Source: Asanoa ishikariensis
Lineage (GTDB): Bacteria; Actinomycetota; Actinomycetes; Mycobacteriales; Micromonosporaceae
Direction: 5' to 3'
Assembly (NCBI RefSeq): GCF_900107455.1
Contig: NZ_FNQB01000001.1
Location: 2,604,001 to 2,668,000 of the forward strand
Length of the DNA: 64,000 nt
This document shows, piece after piece, positions 43,834-52,545 of this stretch. How positions within the stretch are numbered: position 1 is the stretch's first letter; every line of letters begins with the position of its first letter. The notes beneath the pieces were generated by a model. The model did no database searches and was not told the origin of the DNA. It was given only the letters and a program-made list of their open reading frames with translations. The position numbers and the translations under genes are program-made.

Positions 43834-45150
43834 ATGGCTTTCCCGTCCACCTTCTGGTGGGGCGCGGCCACCGCCGCCTATCAGGTCGAGGGCGCCGTGG
43901 CGGAGGACGGCCGGGTGCCGTCCATCTGGGACACGTTCGCGGCGACGCCGGGCGCCACGGTCAACGGGGACACCGGCGCGGGGGCGGCCGACCACTACCG
44001 CCGCTTCGCTGACGACGTCGACCTGATGGCCTCGCTCGGCCTGACCGCGTACCGGTTCTCGGTGTCCTGGCCCCGGGCGGCCGACCTGGGCTTCTACGAC
44101 CGGCTGTGCGACGCGCTGCTCGCCCGCGGCATCAAGCCGGTCGCCACGCTCTACCACTTCGACCTGCCGCAGTGGGTCGAAGACACCGGGGGCTGGACCC
44201 ACCGCGACACCGCCTACCGGTTCGCCGAGCACGCCGCGGAAGTGGCGAAGCGGATCGGTGACCGGGTCGCGATGTGGAACACCCTCAACGAGCCGTGGTG
44301 CTCGGCGTTCCTCGGCTACGGCACCGGCGTGCACGCGCCCGGCCGGCGGGCCGACCCGTTCGCGGCCGTGCACCACCTGCTGCTGGCGCACGGGCTCGCC
44401 GTCCCGGTGCTGCGGTCGGCGTCACCCGGGTCCATCGTCAGCATCGCGCTCAACGCGGGCACCGTGCGGGCGGTCACCGATGCGCCGGCCGACCTCGACG
44501 CCGCGCGCCGGATCGACGGCCTGCTCAACCGGATCTTCTTCGACCCGGTGCTGCGCGGCGCGTACCCGGCCGACGTGCTCGCCGACACCGAGGGGGTCAC
44601 CGACTGGGCGTTCGTGCGCCCCGGCGACCTGGCCACGATCGGTGCGCCGCTGGACGCGCTGTGCGTCAACTACTACCAACCCGACCTGGTCGGCGCGGCC
44701 GCCTCTCCTGTGGACGATGGCAGCCCCTACCCGACCGGTGGCCGCGTCGTGCACCATCAGGCGCCCGGCCCGGTGACCGAGATGGGTTGGCCGATCGACC
44801 CGACCGGGCTGCGCGACATGCTGCTGCGGGTCACGGCCGACTACGGGCCGCTGCCGCTCTATGTCACCGAGAACGGCGCCGCCTTCGTGGACACGGTGGT
44901 CGCTGGGCGCGTGCACGACGTTGACCGGATCGACTACCTGCGGACCCACCTGGCGGCCGCGCACGAGGCGATGGCGGCGGGCGTCGACCTGCGGGGCTAC
45001 TTCGCCTGGTCGCTGCTGGACAACTTCGAGTGGGCGCTGGGCTATGGCAAGCGGTTCGGGCTGGTGCACGTCGACTACGAGACGTTCACGCGTACGCCCA
45101 AGGACAGTGCCCTCTGGTATCGCGACGTGATCGGTCGTGGCGCGGTCTAG
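43834..45150 (+). CDS. GH1 beta-glucosidase
   Basis: This is a 438-residue GH1 enzyme, cleaving terminal beta-glucosyl units from short glucans in the cytoplasm (no signal peptide). The acid/base is E153 in TLNEPW and the nucleophile E346 in VTENG. It opens with FPSTFWWGAATAAYQVEGA, the family signature. It is shorter than the usual 450-480 residues: SWPRAADLGFYD joins parts normally separated by about 12-14 residues containing the P-x-G-x-G-x-x-N loop. The ATG at 43834 follows AAGGGAG and lies 14 bp after an operator. It converges with otsA, sharing CTAG at the stops. Confidence 0.9.
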   Translation: MAFPSTFWWGAATAAYQVEGAVAEDGRVPSIWDTFAATPGATVNGDTGAGAADHYRRFADDVDLMASLGLTAYRFSVSWPRAADLGFYDRLCDALLARGIKPVATLYHFDLPQWVEDTGGWTHRDTAYRFAEHAAEVAKRIGDRVAMWNTLNEPWCSAFLGYGTGVHAPGRRADPFAAVHHLLLAHGLAVPVLRSASPGSIVSIALNAGTVRAVTDAPADLDAARRIDGLLNRIFFDPVLRGAYPADVLADTEGVTDWAFVRPGDLATIGAPLDALCVNYYQPDLVGAAASPVDDGSPYPTGGRVVHHQAPGPVTEMGWPIDPTGLRDMLLRVTADYGPLPLYVTENGAAFVDTVVAGRVHDVDRIDYLRTHLAAAHEAMAAGVDLRGYFAWSLLDNFEWALGYGKRFGLVHVDYETFTRTPKDSALWYRDVIGRGAV

Positions 45151-46562
45151 ACCTGGGTCAGGCGGGCGGCCAGGCTGCCGGTGCGGTCGAGCGCGGTGAG
45201 ATAGGAGCGGGCCCAGGCCCGGATGTCGTGCACCCGCAGGTGGTCGCGCATCGCCCGCATCCGGTCCTCGACGTCGTCGGGGCCGGCCCGCATCGCGTGC
45301 ATGAGCACGGCCTTGAGGCCGTCGAGGTCGTGCGGGTTGCAGAGGTAGGCCTGGGTGAACTCGGCGGCGGCACCGGCGAACTCGCTGAGCACCAGCGCCC
45401 CGCTGTCGTCCACTCTGGACGCGACGTATTCCTTCGCGACCAGGTTCATCCCGTCGCGCAGCGGGGTGACCGCCATGATGTCGGCGACGCGATAGAGGGC
45501 CGCGAGCTCCGCCCGGTCGAACGGCTGGTTCAGGTAGTGGATGGCCGGCTCACCCACCCGCCCGTACTCACCGTTGATCCGCCCGACCTCACGCTCGACC
45601 CGCTCGCGCAGCGCCCGGTTGTGCTCGACCCGCTCGCGGTTGGGCACCACGACCTGGACCAGCACGGCGTCGCGAACCTTGACCTGGCCGCTGTCGAGCA
45701 GCTCGCTGTAGGCCTTGAGCCGCTGCTCGATGCCCTTCGTGTAGTCCATCCGGTCGACCGAGAGGATCACGTGCCGCGGGTCGCCGAGATCGGAGCGCAG
45801 CCGTCGGGCCCGGGCGACCACGGGGCCGCTGCTGGCCAACGAGCCCATGTCGGCGGTGTCGATCGAGACGGGAAACGCGCCGACGCGCACGATCCGGTCG
45901 TCGACCGCGATCCGCCGGTCACTGGCCTGCAACCCGAGCACCTTGACGGCGAGCTGGGCGAAGTTGTGCGCGGCCTGGGCCCGCTGGAACCCGACGAGGT
46001 CGGCGCCGAGAATCCCGCGCAGCAACTCGGCGCGGCGGGGTAGCTGCATGAACAGCTCCGGCGGCGGGAACGGGACGTGCATGAAGAACCCGATGGTCAG
46101 ATCGGGCCGCAGATCACGCAGGATCCCGGGCACCAGTTGAAGGTGGTAGTCCTGCACCCACACCACCGCACCGGGCTCAGCCATGGCGGCGGCGGCCTCC
46201 GCGTACCGCTGGTTGATCCGCTGGTAGGCCTCCCACCACCGGCGGTGGTAGACGGGTTGCTCGACCGCGTCGTGATAGAGGGGCCACAAGGTGGCGTTGG
46301 CGAACCCCTCGTAGTGCTCGGCGATGTCGTCGGCACTCAACGGGACGGAGTGCATGTGCACCCCGTCGAGGTCGGGCACCTGCCGCGCGGGCCCGGTCCG
46401 GCCGGCGAACCCGACCCAGGTGGCGGGACTCTTGCGCAGAATGGGATGCAGCGCACTGACCAACCCACCCGGCGACCGCCGCCACTCACAGGCGCCATCG
46501 GGCGCGACACTGTCATCGACGGGCAAACGATGTGCGACGACCACGAGGGCGCTTCTTCGCAT
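45147..46562 (-). CDS. otsA: Trehalose-6-phosphate synthase
   Basis: OtsA (471 residues) makes trehalose-6-phosphate from UDP- or GDP-glucose and glucose-6-phosphate. Family motifs are VVVAHRLPV at the N terminus, [24 protein letters not shown] and [15 protein letters not shown], and [16 protein letters not shown] near the end. The ATG at 46562 is used because the sequence before it does not match the family start. The gene converges with GH1, the stops overlapping by CTAG. It gives compatible-solute synthesis and consumes glucose-6-phosphate that GH1 plus glucokinase can supply. Confidence 0.93.
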   Translation of the reverse strand: MRRSALVVVAHRLPVDDSVAPDGACEWRRSPGGLVSALHPILRKSPATWVGFAGRTGPARQVPDLDGVHMHSVPLSADDIAEHYEGFANATLWPLYHDAVEQPVYHRRWWEAYQRINQRYAEAAAAMAEPGAVVWVQDYHLQLVPGILRDLRPDLTIGFFMHVPFPPPELFMQLPRRAELLRGILGADLVGFQRAQAAHNFAQLAVKVLGLQASDRRIAVDDRIVRVGAFPVSIDTADMGSLASSGPVVARARRLRSDLGDPRHVILSVDRMDYTKGIEQRLKAYSELLDSGQVKVRDAVLVQVVVPNRERVEHNRALRERVEREVGRINGEYGRVGEPAIHYLNQPFDRAELAALYRVADIMAVTPLRDGMNLVAKEYVASRVDDSGALVLSEFAGAAAEFTQAYLCNPHDLDGLKAVLMHAMRAGPDDVEDRMRAMRDHLRVHDIRAWARSYLTALDRTGSLAARLTQV

Positions 46563-46667
46563 GGGGCAGCAGGCTCCGCTCAAGCGCTGACGACGGGGAC
46601 AGTCGTCATTCCTACTGACGCCACGTTACGCGACGATTACCACCCGGCGTGCCGGAGAGTAACTCAC

Positions 46668-46700
46668 CGTCCTATTTATACATAATAGAAAGATTTGCTC
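46668..46700 (-). promoter_or_regulatory. AT-rich patch, candidate otsA promoter
   Basis: TATTTATACATAATAGAAAG lies in an otherwise GC-rich gap. Read on the minus strand it gives TATTAT/TATAAAT runs about 110 bp upstream of the otsA start, in the range of a -10 box with a long leader. The other downstream gene on this strand starts elsewhere. Confidence 0.4.
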
Positions 46701-46789
46701 GGGCCCGCCTGGCGCACGACCGCCGCCCCCGCCAGACACCGCTCGCGCGCGGCCGCGGACCACCGCGGACCCGAGTAATCGAATCCGGG

Positions 46790-47635
46790 TCACACCTTCG
46801 CGCCCTGGTCCGGGTCCCAGTCGTCGTCTTCGCCGCCGTGGCGGAGGCGGGAGACCAGGGTGACGAAGCCCGCCAGGATGGCCAGGAAGGCGACCACCGT
46901 CACGATCGAGCGATCGATCGGGACCACACCCGGGAACATGAAGAGCAGGAAGCCCAGGACGATGCCCAGGACGCCGGCTATCGCGTATTTCGAGATGCGG
47001 GGGAGTGGCGGCGGGGGTGGTGGGGTGTAGCCCTCGTCGTCGGTCGGCTCGCCGGGTAGGTCGTTGCCGAACGTGTCGAGGCCGTCGAGCAGGCTCGGGC
47101 CGTCGTCGGTGCGGGGGCCGACCGCGACGCCGGAGAAGTCGGTGGCCGACGGGCGCCGGGCCGGGGACGAGCTCGGCGGCGCGTCGGCCGGGCGGGTCGG
47201 GTCGCTGGCGGCCGCGAGGGTGCCGGCGGTCGCGTCCGGCGGCGGGAGGTTCTCGGAGGCTGGCCAGGTCGCGGCGACGGGCTCCTTGTCCCAGCCTTCG
47301 ACTATCTTCGCCCAGGCGGCCTCGACGTCCGGATCGTGTCCGTTCGTGCGCGCCGGCGGCTCGTCGTCGGACCCCAGCTTCGCCAGGTAACCGCGGGCCG
47401 TCTCCACGTGGGCACTGTCGACGTAGAGCCGGTCGACCGGCCGCGGTGGCACCGTGGTGGTGCGGGTCACCGGGTTGAGGTCGGATGAGGGCTGGAGATA
47501 GGCGGCTATGCCGCCCGCACCGAGCACGTCCAGAATGTGCTCGCCGACCCGTGGGTCGACGTCGCCGGCCACGGCGAAGTCGGCCGCGTCGAGACCGTTG
47601 TCCCGCCGGCCACGGCGGGCACCACCCGCAGACAC
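46790..47635 (-). CDS. Conserved membrane hypothetical protein with proline-rich linker
   Basis: This is a 281-residue protein. The soluble N-terminal domain (about 1-95) has GGIAAYLQPSSDLNPVT, reminiscent of small signal-transducing domains. A long Pro/Ala/Asp-rich linker with PPPPPPLP follows. Two membrane segments lie near the C terminus (about 217-236 and 241-261), and the cytosolic tail is acidic. AGGAGG is seven bases before the GTG at 47635. No function is assigned. It is divergent from plsC, and its length and layout recur in actinobacteria in my memory. Confidence 0.7.
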   Translation of the reverse strand: MSAGGARRGRRDNGLDAADFAVAGDVDPRVGEHILDVLGAGGIAAYLQPSSDLNPVTRTTTVPPRPVDRLYVDSAHVETARGYLAKLGSDDEPPARTNGHDPDVEAAWAKIVEGWDKEPVAATWPASENLPPPDATAGTLAAASDPTRPADAPPSSSPARRPSATDFSGVAVGPRTDDGPSLLDGLDTFGNDLPGEPTDDEGYTPPPPPPLPRISKYAIAGVLGIVLGFLLFMFPGVVPIDRSIVTVVAFLAILAGFVTLVSRLRHGGEDDDWDPDQGAKV

Positions 47636-47809
47636 CGCATGTCCTCCTACCTGGCGCCGGGGTTCGCCCCGCGCCGTGCCGCCAATCGTGACACGTGCGC
47701 AGCCCCTTCCAGTAGTCCGTTGTGGCATGGCGTACGCGCTTCGTAGGCTCGATGTCGTAGCGTCAGCTCGCAGGACGTGAGGCAGGCCGGGTTGGCGGAA
47801 GGACATCGG

Positions 47810-48538
47810 TTGCTGTACTGGCTGCTGAAGTACGTGATCCTCGGCCCGTGGGTGCGCCTCGTCTTCCGGCCCATCGTCGAGGGGCGCGACAACGTGCCCG
47901 CGAACGGCGCGGCGATCATCGCGAGCAACCACCTGTCGTTCTCCGATTCGATCTTCATGCCTTTGGAGGTACGGCGAAAAGTCACCTTCGTGGCGAAAGC
48001 CGAGTACTTCACCGGTAAAGGGATCAAGGGCTGGCTGGTGAAGATGTTCTTCATCAGCACGGGCACGATCCCCGTCGACCGGTCCGGTGGGCGGGCCGCC
48101 CAGGCCGCCCTCGATACCCAGCTCCGGGTCCTGCTGGCCGGCAACCTGGCCGGCATCTACCCGGAGGGCACCCGGTCGCCGGACGGCCGGCTCTACCGGG
48201 GCAAGACAGGTGTGGCGAGGCTCGCACTGCTCAGCGGCGCCCCCGTGGTGCCGGTGGTGATGCTGAACGCGGACGAGATCCAGCCGCCGGGGAAGGTCAT
48301 CCCGAAGATCAAGCGGGTCCGGATCCGGTTCGGCGAGCCGATCGACTTCGCCCGGTACGCGGGCATGTCCGGTGACCGGTTCGTCGAGCGGGCGGTCACC
48401 GACGAGATCATGTACGAGCTGATGGAGCTCTCGGGCCGCGAGTACGTCGACATCTACGCGCAGAAGGCGAAGAGCGCCGCCGCCCGGGTGCCCGGCCCGG
48501 CCAAGGCCAGCGATCCACCCACAGCCGTGGCCGCCTAG
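47810..48538 (+). CDS. plsC: 1-acyl-sn-glycerol-3-phosphate acyltransferase
   Basis: This 242-residue PlsC-family enzyme converts lysophosphatidate to phosphatidate at the membrane. The catalytic motif HLSFSD (H41, D46) and the glycerol-phosphate motif EGTRSPDG are present. The TTG at 47810 is preferred because the family begins MLYWLLKY-like sequence and GGAAGG is seven bases ahead; GTG at 47777 is in frame, but that extension lacks family resemblance. It matches the mycobacterial gene in the same order (Rv2182c, from memory). The stop shares CTAG with the convergent cyclase gene. Confidence 0.88.
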   Translation: MLYWLLKYVILGPWVRLVFRPIVEGRDNVPANGAAIIASNHLSFSDSIFMPLEVRRKVTFVAKAEYFTGKGIKGWLVKMFFISTGTIPVDRSGGRAAQAALDTQLRVLLAGNLAGIYPEGTRSPDGRLYRGKTGVARLALLSGAPVVPVVMLNADEIQPPGKVIPKIKRVRIRFGEPIDFARYAGMSGDRFVERAVTDEIMYELMELSGREYVDIYAQKAKSAAARVPGPAKASDPPTAVAA

Positions 48539-51500
48539 CTGGCCATGGTGGCTTCCGGCGCCGTCGTGCCGGTGAGCCGCAGCAGGCCCGGTGCGCGGTT
48601 GCGGGTCGCGAACGCCCGCACCTCGGTCAGTGCCACCTCGGCCGCCGCCGACTCCTGGGCGTTGGTGAAGCTGCCCGCGGCCAGGGCGAGTGCCATCATC
48701 CGGTCGGTGACGGCGGGGATCTGCCCGTAGATGCCGGCCGCCGCCGCGTAGAGCTGGCCCGCGCGGGCCTCGTCGCCGGCGGACGCGGCCAGCGCCGCGC
48801 TCACGGTCCGCAGCGCCGCCTCCGCCCATGGGGTGCGGTGGCTGACCCGGTCGAGCATGCCGCGTACCCGGACCGCCGCGTCGCGGCCCGCGAGCGCCGC
48901 CGCGAAGGCGGCCGCCGAGATCCACTCGCCGCTCGCCAGCGCGGGCACGGCCGACCACGACTCGGCCAGCTCGTCGAGCAGGGCCGCCGCGGTGTCGAGG
49001 TCGCCCTGTAGCGCGCGGACCTGGGCGGCCAGCCCGAGCGTCGTCCAGCGCGGCCGGTAGAAGCCACTCTCGCGGGCGAGCTCCAGCGCGTCGGCCATGT
49101 CGTCGGTGTCGCCGACGGTCGGCACCGGCTGGTCGCGCAGCACCCGCAGGAACGCCCGCAGCCCGCGGACCTGCATATCCCAGCGCCCGTCGGGGGTGTC
49201 GACGAACGCGTCGGCCGCGCTCAGCAGGCGGTCGAACTCGCCCGCGAAGTAGGCCCGCATCACGTCGCCGGAGTAGTTCGTGTTCAGCGAGTGCCCGTCC
49301 TGGAGGGCGGAGTCGGCCTGCGAGACCAGCTCCTTGGAGCCGACCCAGTCGCCTTCCTCGCTGAGCGCGTACGCGAGATTCTGGATCGCCCGGGTCAGCG
49401 CCAGCAGCCCGTGGGTGCGGCAGAAGTCGGTGACCGCGTGGAGCTCGGCGAGCGCGCCGCGGTCGCCGGCCTGGTAGCGGGCCATCGCGACGGTGATCCG
49501 CGCATTGGTCTGGGTCTCCACGTTGCCGAGCCGCTCGGCGATGTCGCCGGCCGCCTCGGCCGCGGCGATCGCCGGCTCGCGCTCGTAGTTGAGCATGTGC
49601 AGCCGACCCAGCTCCGCGTAGGCGTCGGCCTTCTCGCTCGAGTCGGGTACCCCGTCGAACAGCTCGACCGCGCGGTCCAGGCAGGACAGCGCGGCCCGCC
49701 GGTCGGCGCGCAGCCAGGCGGCCTGGCCGAGCAGGGTCCAGGCGCGCGCCGCGCTGGCCGCGTCGTCGTGCGCGCTGAGCCGGTCGGCGAGCGCGACGAG
49801 CTGGTCGGGCCCGCCGCCGCTGAGGAACTCCGTGCGGTCGCGGTAGAACGAGATCTCGGTGCGCAGCAGCTCGAGCTGGAGGCGGCCGCCCGGGTCGGAC
49901 TGGTCGGCCAGGGCGATCGCCCGCTCGACGTGGTTCGCCGCCGCGTCCAGGGCGTGCAGGGCGTACGCCCGCCGCGCGGCCCGGTGCAGTGCCTCGCGGG
50001 CCGCGGGTGCGAACGGGGCCGGGTCGACGCCGAGCGTACGGGCGATCTCGTGGGCCGCCCAGCGGTGGTGGGAGAGCACCTCGGCGAGGTCGGTGTCGCG
50101 GCCACGGGACAGCGCGTCGAGCCACTCGGCGGTGCGCTCGTGCCGGGCCACCCGCTCGGTGCGCGGCAGCCGCTGGTAGCAGACGTCGCGGACCAGCACG
50201 TGCCCGAAGCGGAACTCCTGCTGACCGGCCATCGTGGACGTCGGCTGCTCGTGCACGAAGTCGCGCTGCTCCAGGCGGCGCAGCGAGCGCTCGACCGACT
50301 CGACGTTGCGGCCCAGCGCGGCGGCGACCGCGCCCGGCCAGAAGACCATGCCGACGACCGACGCGGCGAACAGCACCGTGCGGTCCTTGGGGTCGAGCAG
50401 GTCGACCCGGTTGGCGATGACCGCGTGCACGCTGTCGGGCATCGGCAGGCTGAGGTGCTTCTCCAGGGACCAGCCCCGGCCCGACTGGCGCAGGGCGCCC
50501 TGCTCGATCAACATCCGCACGTACTCGTGCGCGTAGAGCGGGTTGCCGTCGGCCAGCTCGACCAGCGGGCTGAGCATGTCGGCGGAGAACGCGGCCTGGC
50601 CGAACATGTGGGCGTAGAGGGTGGCGATGCCCGTGGCCCGCAGCGGCGGGAGCGTGATGGTCAACGAGCCGGTCAGCGAGCCCGCCCAGCCCGGGTCGCG
50701 GTCGATCAGCTCCGGCCGTGCGGTGCAGAGCAGCAGCAGGGGTACGTCGCGGGCGGACGCGCCGAGCAGCTCGACGAAGCGCAGCATGCTCTCGTCGGCC
50801 CAGTGCAGGTCCTCGAAGACCAGCACGGTCGGCCGGCGCGCGGCCAGCGCCACCAGGAAGCGGCGCCAGGCGGACTCGGCGTCCTCCGCGGCGAGTCGGC
50901 TCGCCGGCAGGCCGACCAGCGGGCGCAGGGCGTCGATCAGCCGGTCGGCCTCGCCCGGACCGACCAGGTCGGACACCGCCTTGGTGAGCCGTTGCGCGGC
51001 GGCCGCGGCAGGGTCGGTGTCGAGGATGCCCGCCTCGGCCTTGACGATGTCGGCGAGCGCGGCGAACGCCACGTTCTCGCCGAACGGCGGGCAGCGGCCG
51101 GTGCGCCAGGTGACCGGCTCGTCGAGCAGCCGTTCGGCGTGCTTGAGCAGCTCGCGGACCAGCCGGCTCTTGCCGATGCCGGCCCGGCCGAACACGGTGA
51201 CCACCTGCGGCACCCGGTCGTGCATCGACCGGTGCAGCGCGTTGACCAGCAGGCCCAGCTCGTGCTCGCGGTCGACCAGCGGGGTGCTGTCGGGCTCCTT
51301 CTCGACGTGCGTGCGGCGCCGCGGTGCGACCGCGAGCCAGACCTCGGTCGGCGTCGAGCGGCCGCGCAGGGTGACCGCCGGCTGGTCCTGGTAGCGGACC
51401 GTGTCCTTCGTCAGCGCATAGGTGTTGCCGCAGACCAGCACCCCGCCGGGCGGCGCGGACGACTGGAGGCGGGACGCCGTGTTGACCACGTCGCCGGCCA

Positions 51501-52065
51501 CGATCGCCTGGCCGCCGTCGCGGGCCGCGGCCACGTCGACCAGCGCCTCGCCGGTCGCCACGCCGACCCGGAACCGCATGCCGGCGGCGTCGGCGCCGTC
51601 CGGTGCGAAGCGGGAGAGCACCCGCTGCAACTCGAGGCCGGCGCGCACGCAGCGCAGCGGATCGGTCTCGGTGGCGACGGGCGCGCCGAACAGGGCCATC
51701 ACCGCGTCGCCGATGTATTTCTCGACGACGCCGCCGTACTGGCCGACGACCCGGCGGGCGGCGGAGAAGAAGCCGTTCTGCATGGCCCGGACCTGCTCCG
51801 GGTCGGCCCGCTCGGCGTACGGCGTGAAGTCGATCAGGTCGACGAACAGCACGCTGACCCGCCGCCGGTCCTCGCTGTTGTCGCTGTTCACCTCGGTGCG
51901 CGCGCCGCCTTCGCGGGCTGTGCCGCAGCTCGTGCAGAACGCGGCGTCGCCGGGGATCGGGCGGCCGCACTGACGGCACGGCGGAGCCAGCTCGGCACCA
52001 CAACCGCCGCAGAACCTGTCGTTCTCGGCGGGGGTCCGGCCGCACCGCGCGCAGGCAGCGGGAAT
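48535..52065 (-). CDS. Zinc-ribbon class III adenylate cyclase / AAA ATPase / helical-repeat protein
   Basis: This 1176-residue signalling protein starts with two zinc ribbons (CARCG, FCGGCG, CRQCG, FCTSCG within residues 5-48). A class III nucleotide cyclase domain follows at about 68-240, with metal Asps D76 and D120 and transition-state N195 and R199 (VVNTASRLQ). Then come a STAND-type ATPase with P-loop GRAGIGKS (293-300) and a long C-terminal TPR-like helical region. The catalytic residues look complete. In this frame no ATG, GTG or TTG lies between the upstream stop and the zinc ribbons. The codon at the right distance (six bases) from AGGAG is ATT at 52065, so an ATT start is inferred; GTG at 51891 would remove the ribbons. 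Confidence 0.78.
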   Translation of the reverse strand: MPAACARCGRTPAENDRFCGGCGAELAPPCRQCGRPIPGDAAFCTSCGTAREGGARTEVNSDNSEDRRRVSVLFVDLIDFTPYAERADPEQVRAMQNGFFSAARRVVGQYGGVVEKYIGDAVMALFGAPVATETDPLRCVRAGLELQRVLSRFAPDGADAAGMRFRVGVATGEALVDVAAARDGGQAIVAGDVVNTASRLQSSAPPGGVLVCGNTYALTKDTVRYQDQPAVTLRGRSTPTEVWLAVAPRRRTHVEKEPDSTPLVDREHELGLLVNALHRSMHDRVPQVVTVFGRAGIGKSRLVRELLKHAERLLDEPVTWRTGRCPPFGENVAFAALADIVKAEAGILDTDPAAAAAQRLTKAVSDLVGPGEADRLIDALRPLVGLPASRLAAEDAESAWRRFLVALAARRPTVLVFEDLHWADESMLRFVELLGASARDVPLLLLCTARPELIDRDPGWAGSLTGSLTITLPPLRATGIATLYAHMFGQAAFSADMLSPLVELADGNPLYAHEYVRMLIEQGALRQSGRGWSLEKHLSLPMPDSVHAVIANRVDLLDPKDRTVLFAASVVGMVFWPGAVAAALGRNVESVERSLRRLEQRDFVHEQPTSTMAGQQEFRFGHVLVRDVCYQRLPRTERVARHERTAEWLDALSRGRDTDLAEVLSHHRWAAHEIARTLGVDPAPFAPAAREALHRAARRAYALHALDAAANHVERAIALADQSDPGGRLQLELLRTEISFYRDRTEFLSGGGPDQLVALADRLSAHDDAASAARAWTLLGQAAWLRADRRAALSCLDRAVELFDGVPDSSEKADAYAELGRLHMLNYEREPAIAAAEAAGDIAERLGNVETQTNARITVAMARYQAGDRGALAELHAVTDFCRTHGLLALTRAIQNLAYALSEEGDWVGSKELVSQADSALQDGHSLNTNYSGDVMRAYFAGEFDRLLSAADAFVDTPDGRWDMQVRGLRAFLRVLRDQPVPTVGDTDDMADALELARESGFYRPRWTTLGLAAQVRALQGDLDTAAALLDELAESWSAVPALASGEWISAAAFAAALAGRDAAVRVRGMLDRVSHRTPWAEAALRTVSAALAASAGDEARAGQLYAAAAGIYGQIPAVTDRMMALALAAGSFTNAQESAAAEVALTEVRAFATRNRAPGLLRLTGTTAPEATMAS

Positions 52066-52134
52066 GGCGCACTCCTAGCGACGTATCACCCGGTCAAGGG
52101 CTCGCAGCCTACCTACGTCCACCTCCTGTCAGGA

Positions 52135-52159
52135 ACTGTCCTGTTGGCTAGTGGACAGT
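52135..52159. promoter_or_regulatory. Inverted repeat ACTGTCC-N11-GGACAGT
   Basis: Exact 7-base arms 11 bp apart in the divergent region between the cyclase and the GWIGPTS gene (52066-52224), about 65 bp before the latter's ATG. It is a candidate operator; no owner is known. Confidence 0.4.
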
Positions 52160-52224
52160 CCATTTCGGCGGACGGTCGGTAAAGTCGGCCGCGGCCGAGA
52201 TCCACTCATGACAGGAGAGCATCG

Positions 52225-52497
52225 ATGGTTCACGCACGTCTGGAGCAGGACTGGACCGACCCGGCCGGCGTCGCGCACGCCGCGGGGGCGAGCGTCGACG
52301 TCGACGCCGCGACGCTGGCCGACCTGCAGGGCAAGGGCATCGTGGCCGGCGACGTCGAGGCGAAGGGCTGGATCGGACCCACCTCGACCGGTGGCGACGT
52401 CAAGGCGCAGGGCTGGATCGGCCCGACGTCGGAGCCGAAGCCGAAGCAGCCGAAGACCGACGGTTGGATCGGGCCCACGTCGGAGCCGGCGAACTGA
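52225..52497 (+). CDS. Small protein with three GWIGPTS repeats
   Basis: This is a 90-residue protein. The N-terminal part, residues 1-45 (MVHARLEQDWTDPAGVAHAA onward), is a small beta-type domain of the kind seen in short actinobacterial proteins. The C-terminal half carries GWIGPTS at 48-54, 63-69 and 80-86, separated by polar spacers rich in Lys, Pro, Glu and Gly. AGGAG precedes the ATG at 52225 with good spacing, and a terminator follows 15 bp after the stop, so it is well supported as a gene. There is no signal peptide. Repeated short motifs suggest repeated binding sites or processing sites. No modifying enzyme is next to it. Confidence 0.78.
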   Translation: MVHARLEQDWTDPAGVAHAAGASVDVDAATLADLQGKGIVAGDVEAKGWIGPTSTGGDVKAQGWIGPTSEPKPKQPKTDGWIGPTSEPAN

Positions 52498-52512
52498 CCT
52501 GGCTGTTCTAAC

Positions 52513-52543
52513 GAGGGCCCTCGGCGCGAGCCGGGGGCCCTTC
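52513..52543. terminator. Hairpin between the GWIGPTS gene and the Crp gene
   Basis: GGGCCCTCGGC pairs with GCCGGGGGCCC (one T-G wobble) around GCGA; TTC follows. It lies between convergent genes and can serve both. Confidence 0.75.
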
Positions 52544-52545
52544 GC

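Noticed and set aside
46790-52072. A single minus-strand open frame of 1760 codons spanning three gene regions
   Set aside because: Only its last 281 codons (from GTG 47635) code for a real gene. The rest is out of frame with the cyclase and opposite plsC.
49291-52182. A 963-codon open frame on the plus strand opposite the cyclase
   Set aside because: Antisense shadow; the cyclase on the other strand has complete catalytic motifs and homologous domains.
52225-52497. GWIGPTS protein as a clear RiPP precursor
   Set aside because: No modification enzyme, protease or exporter is next to it, and the N-terminal part looks like a folded domain, so it is reported only as a repeat protein.
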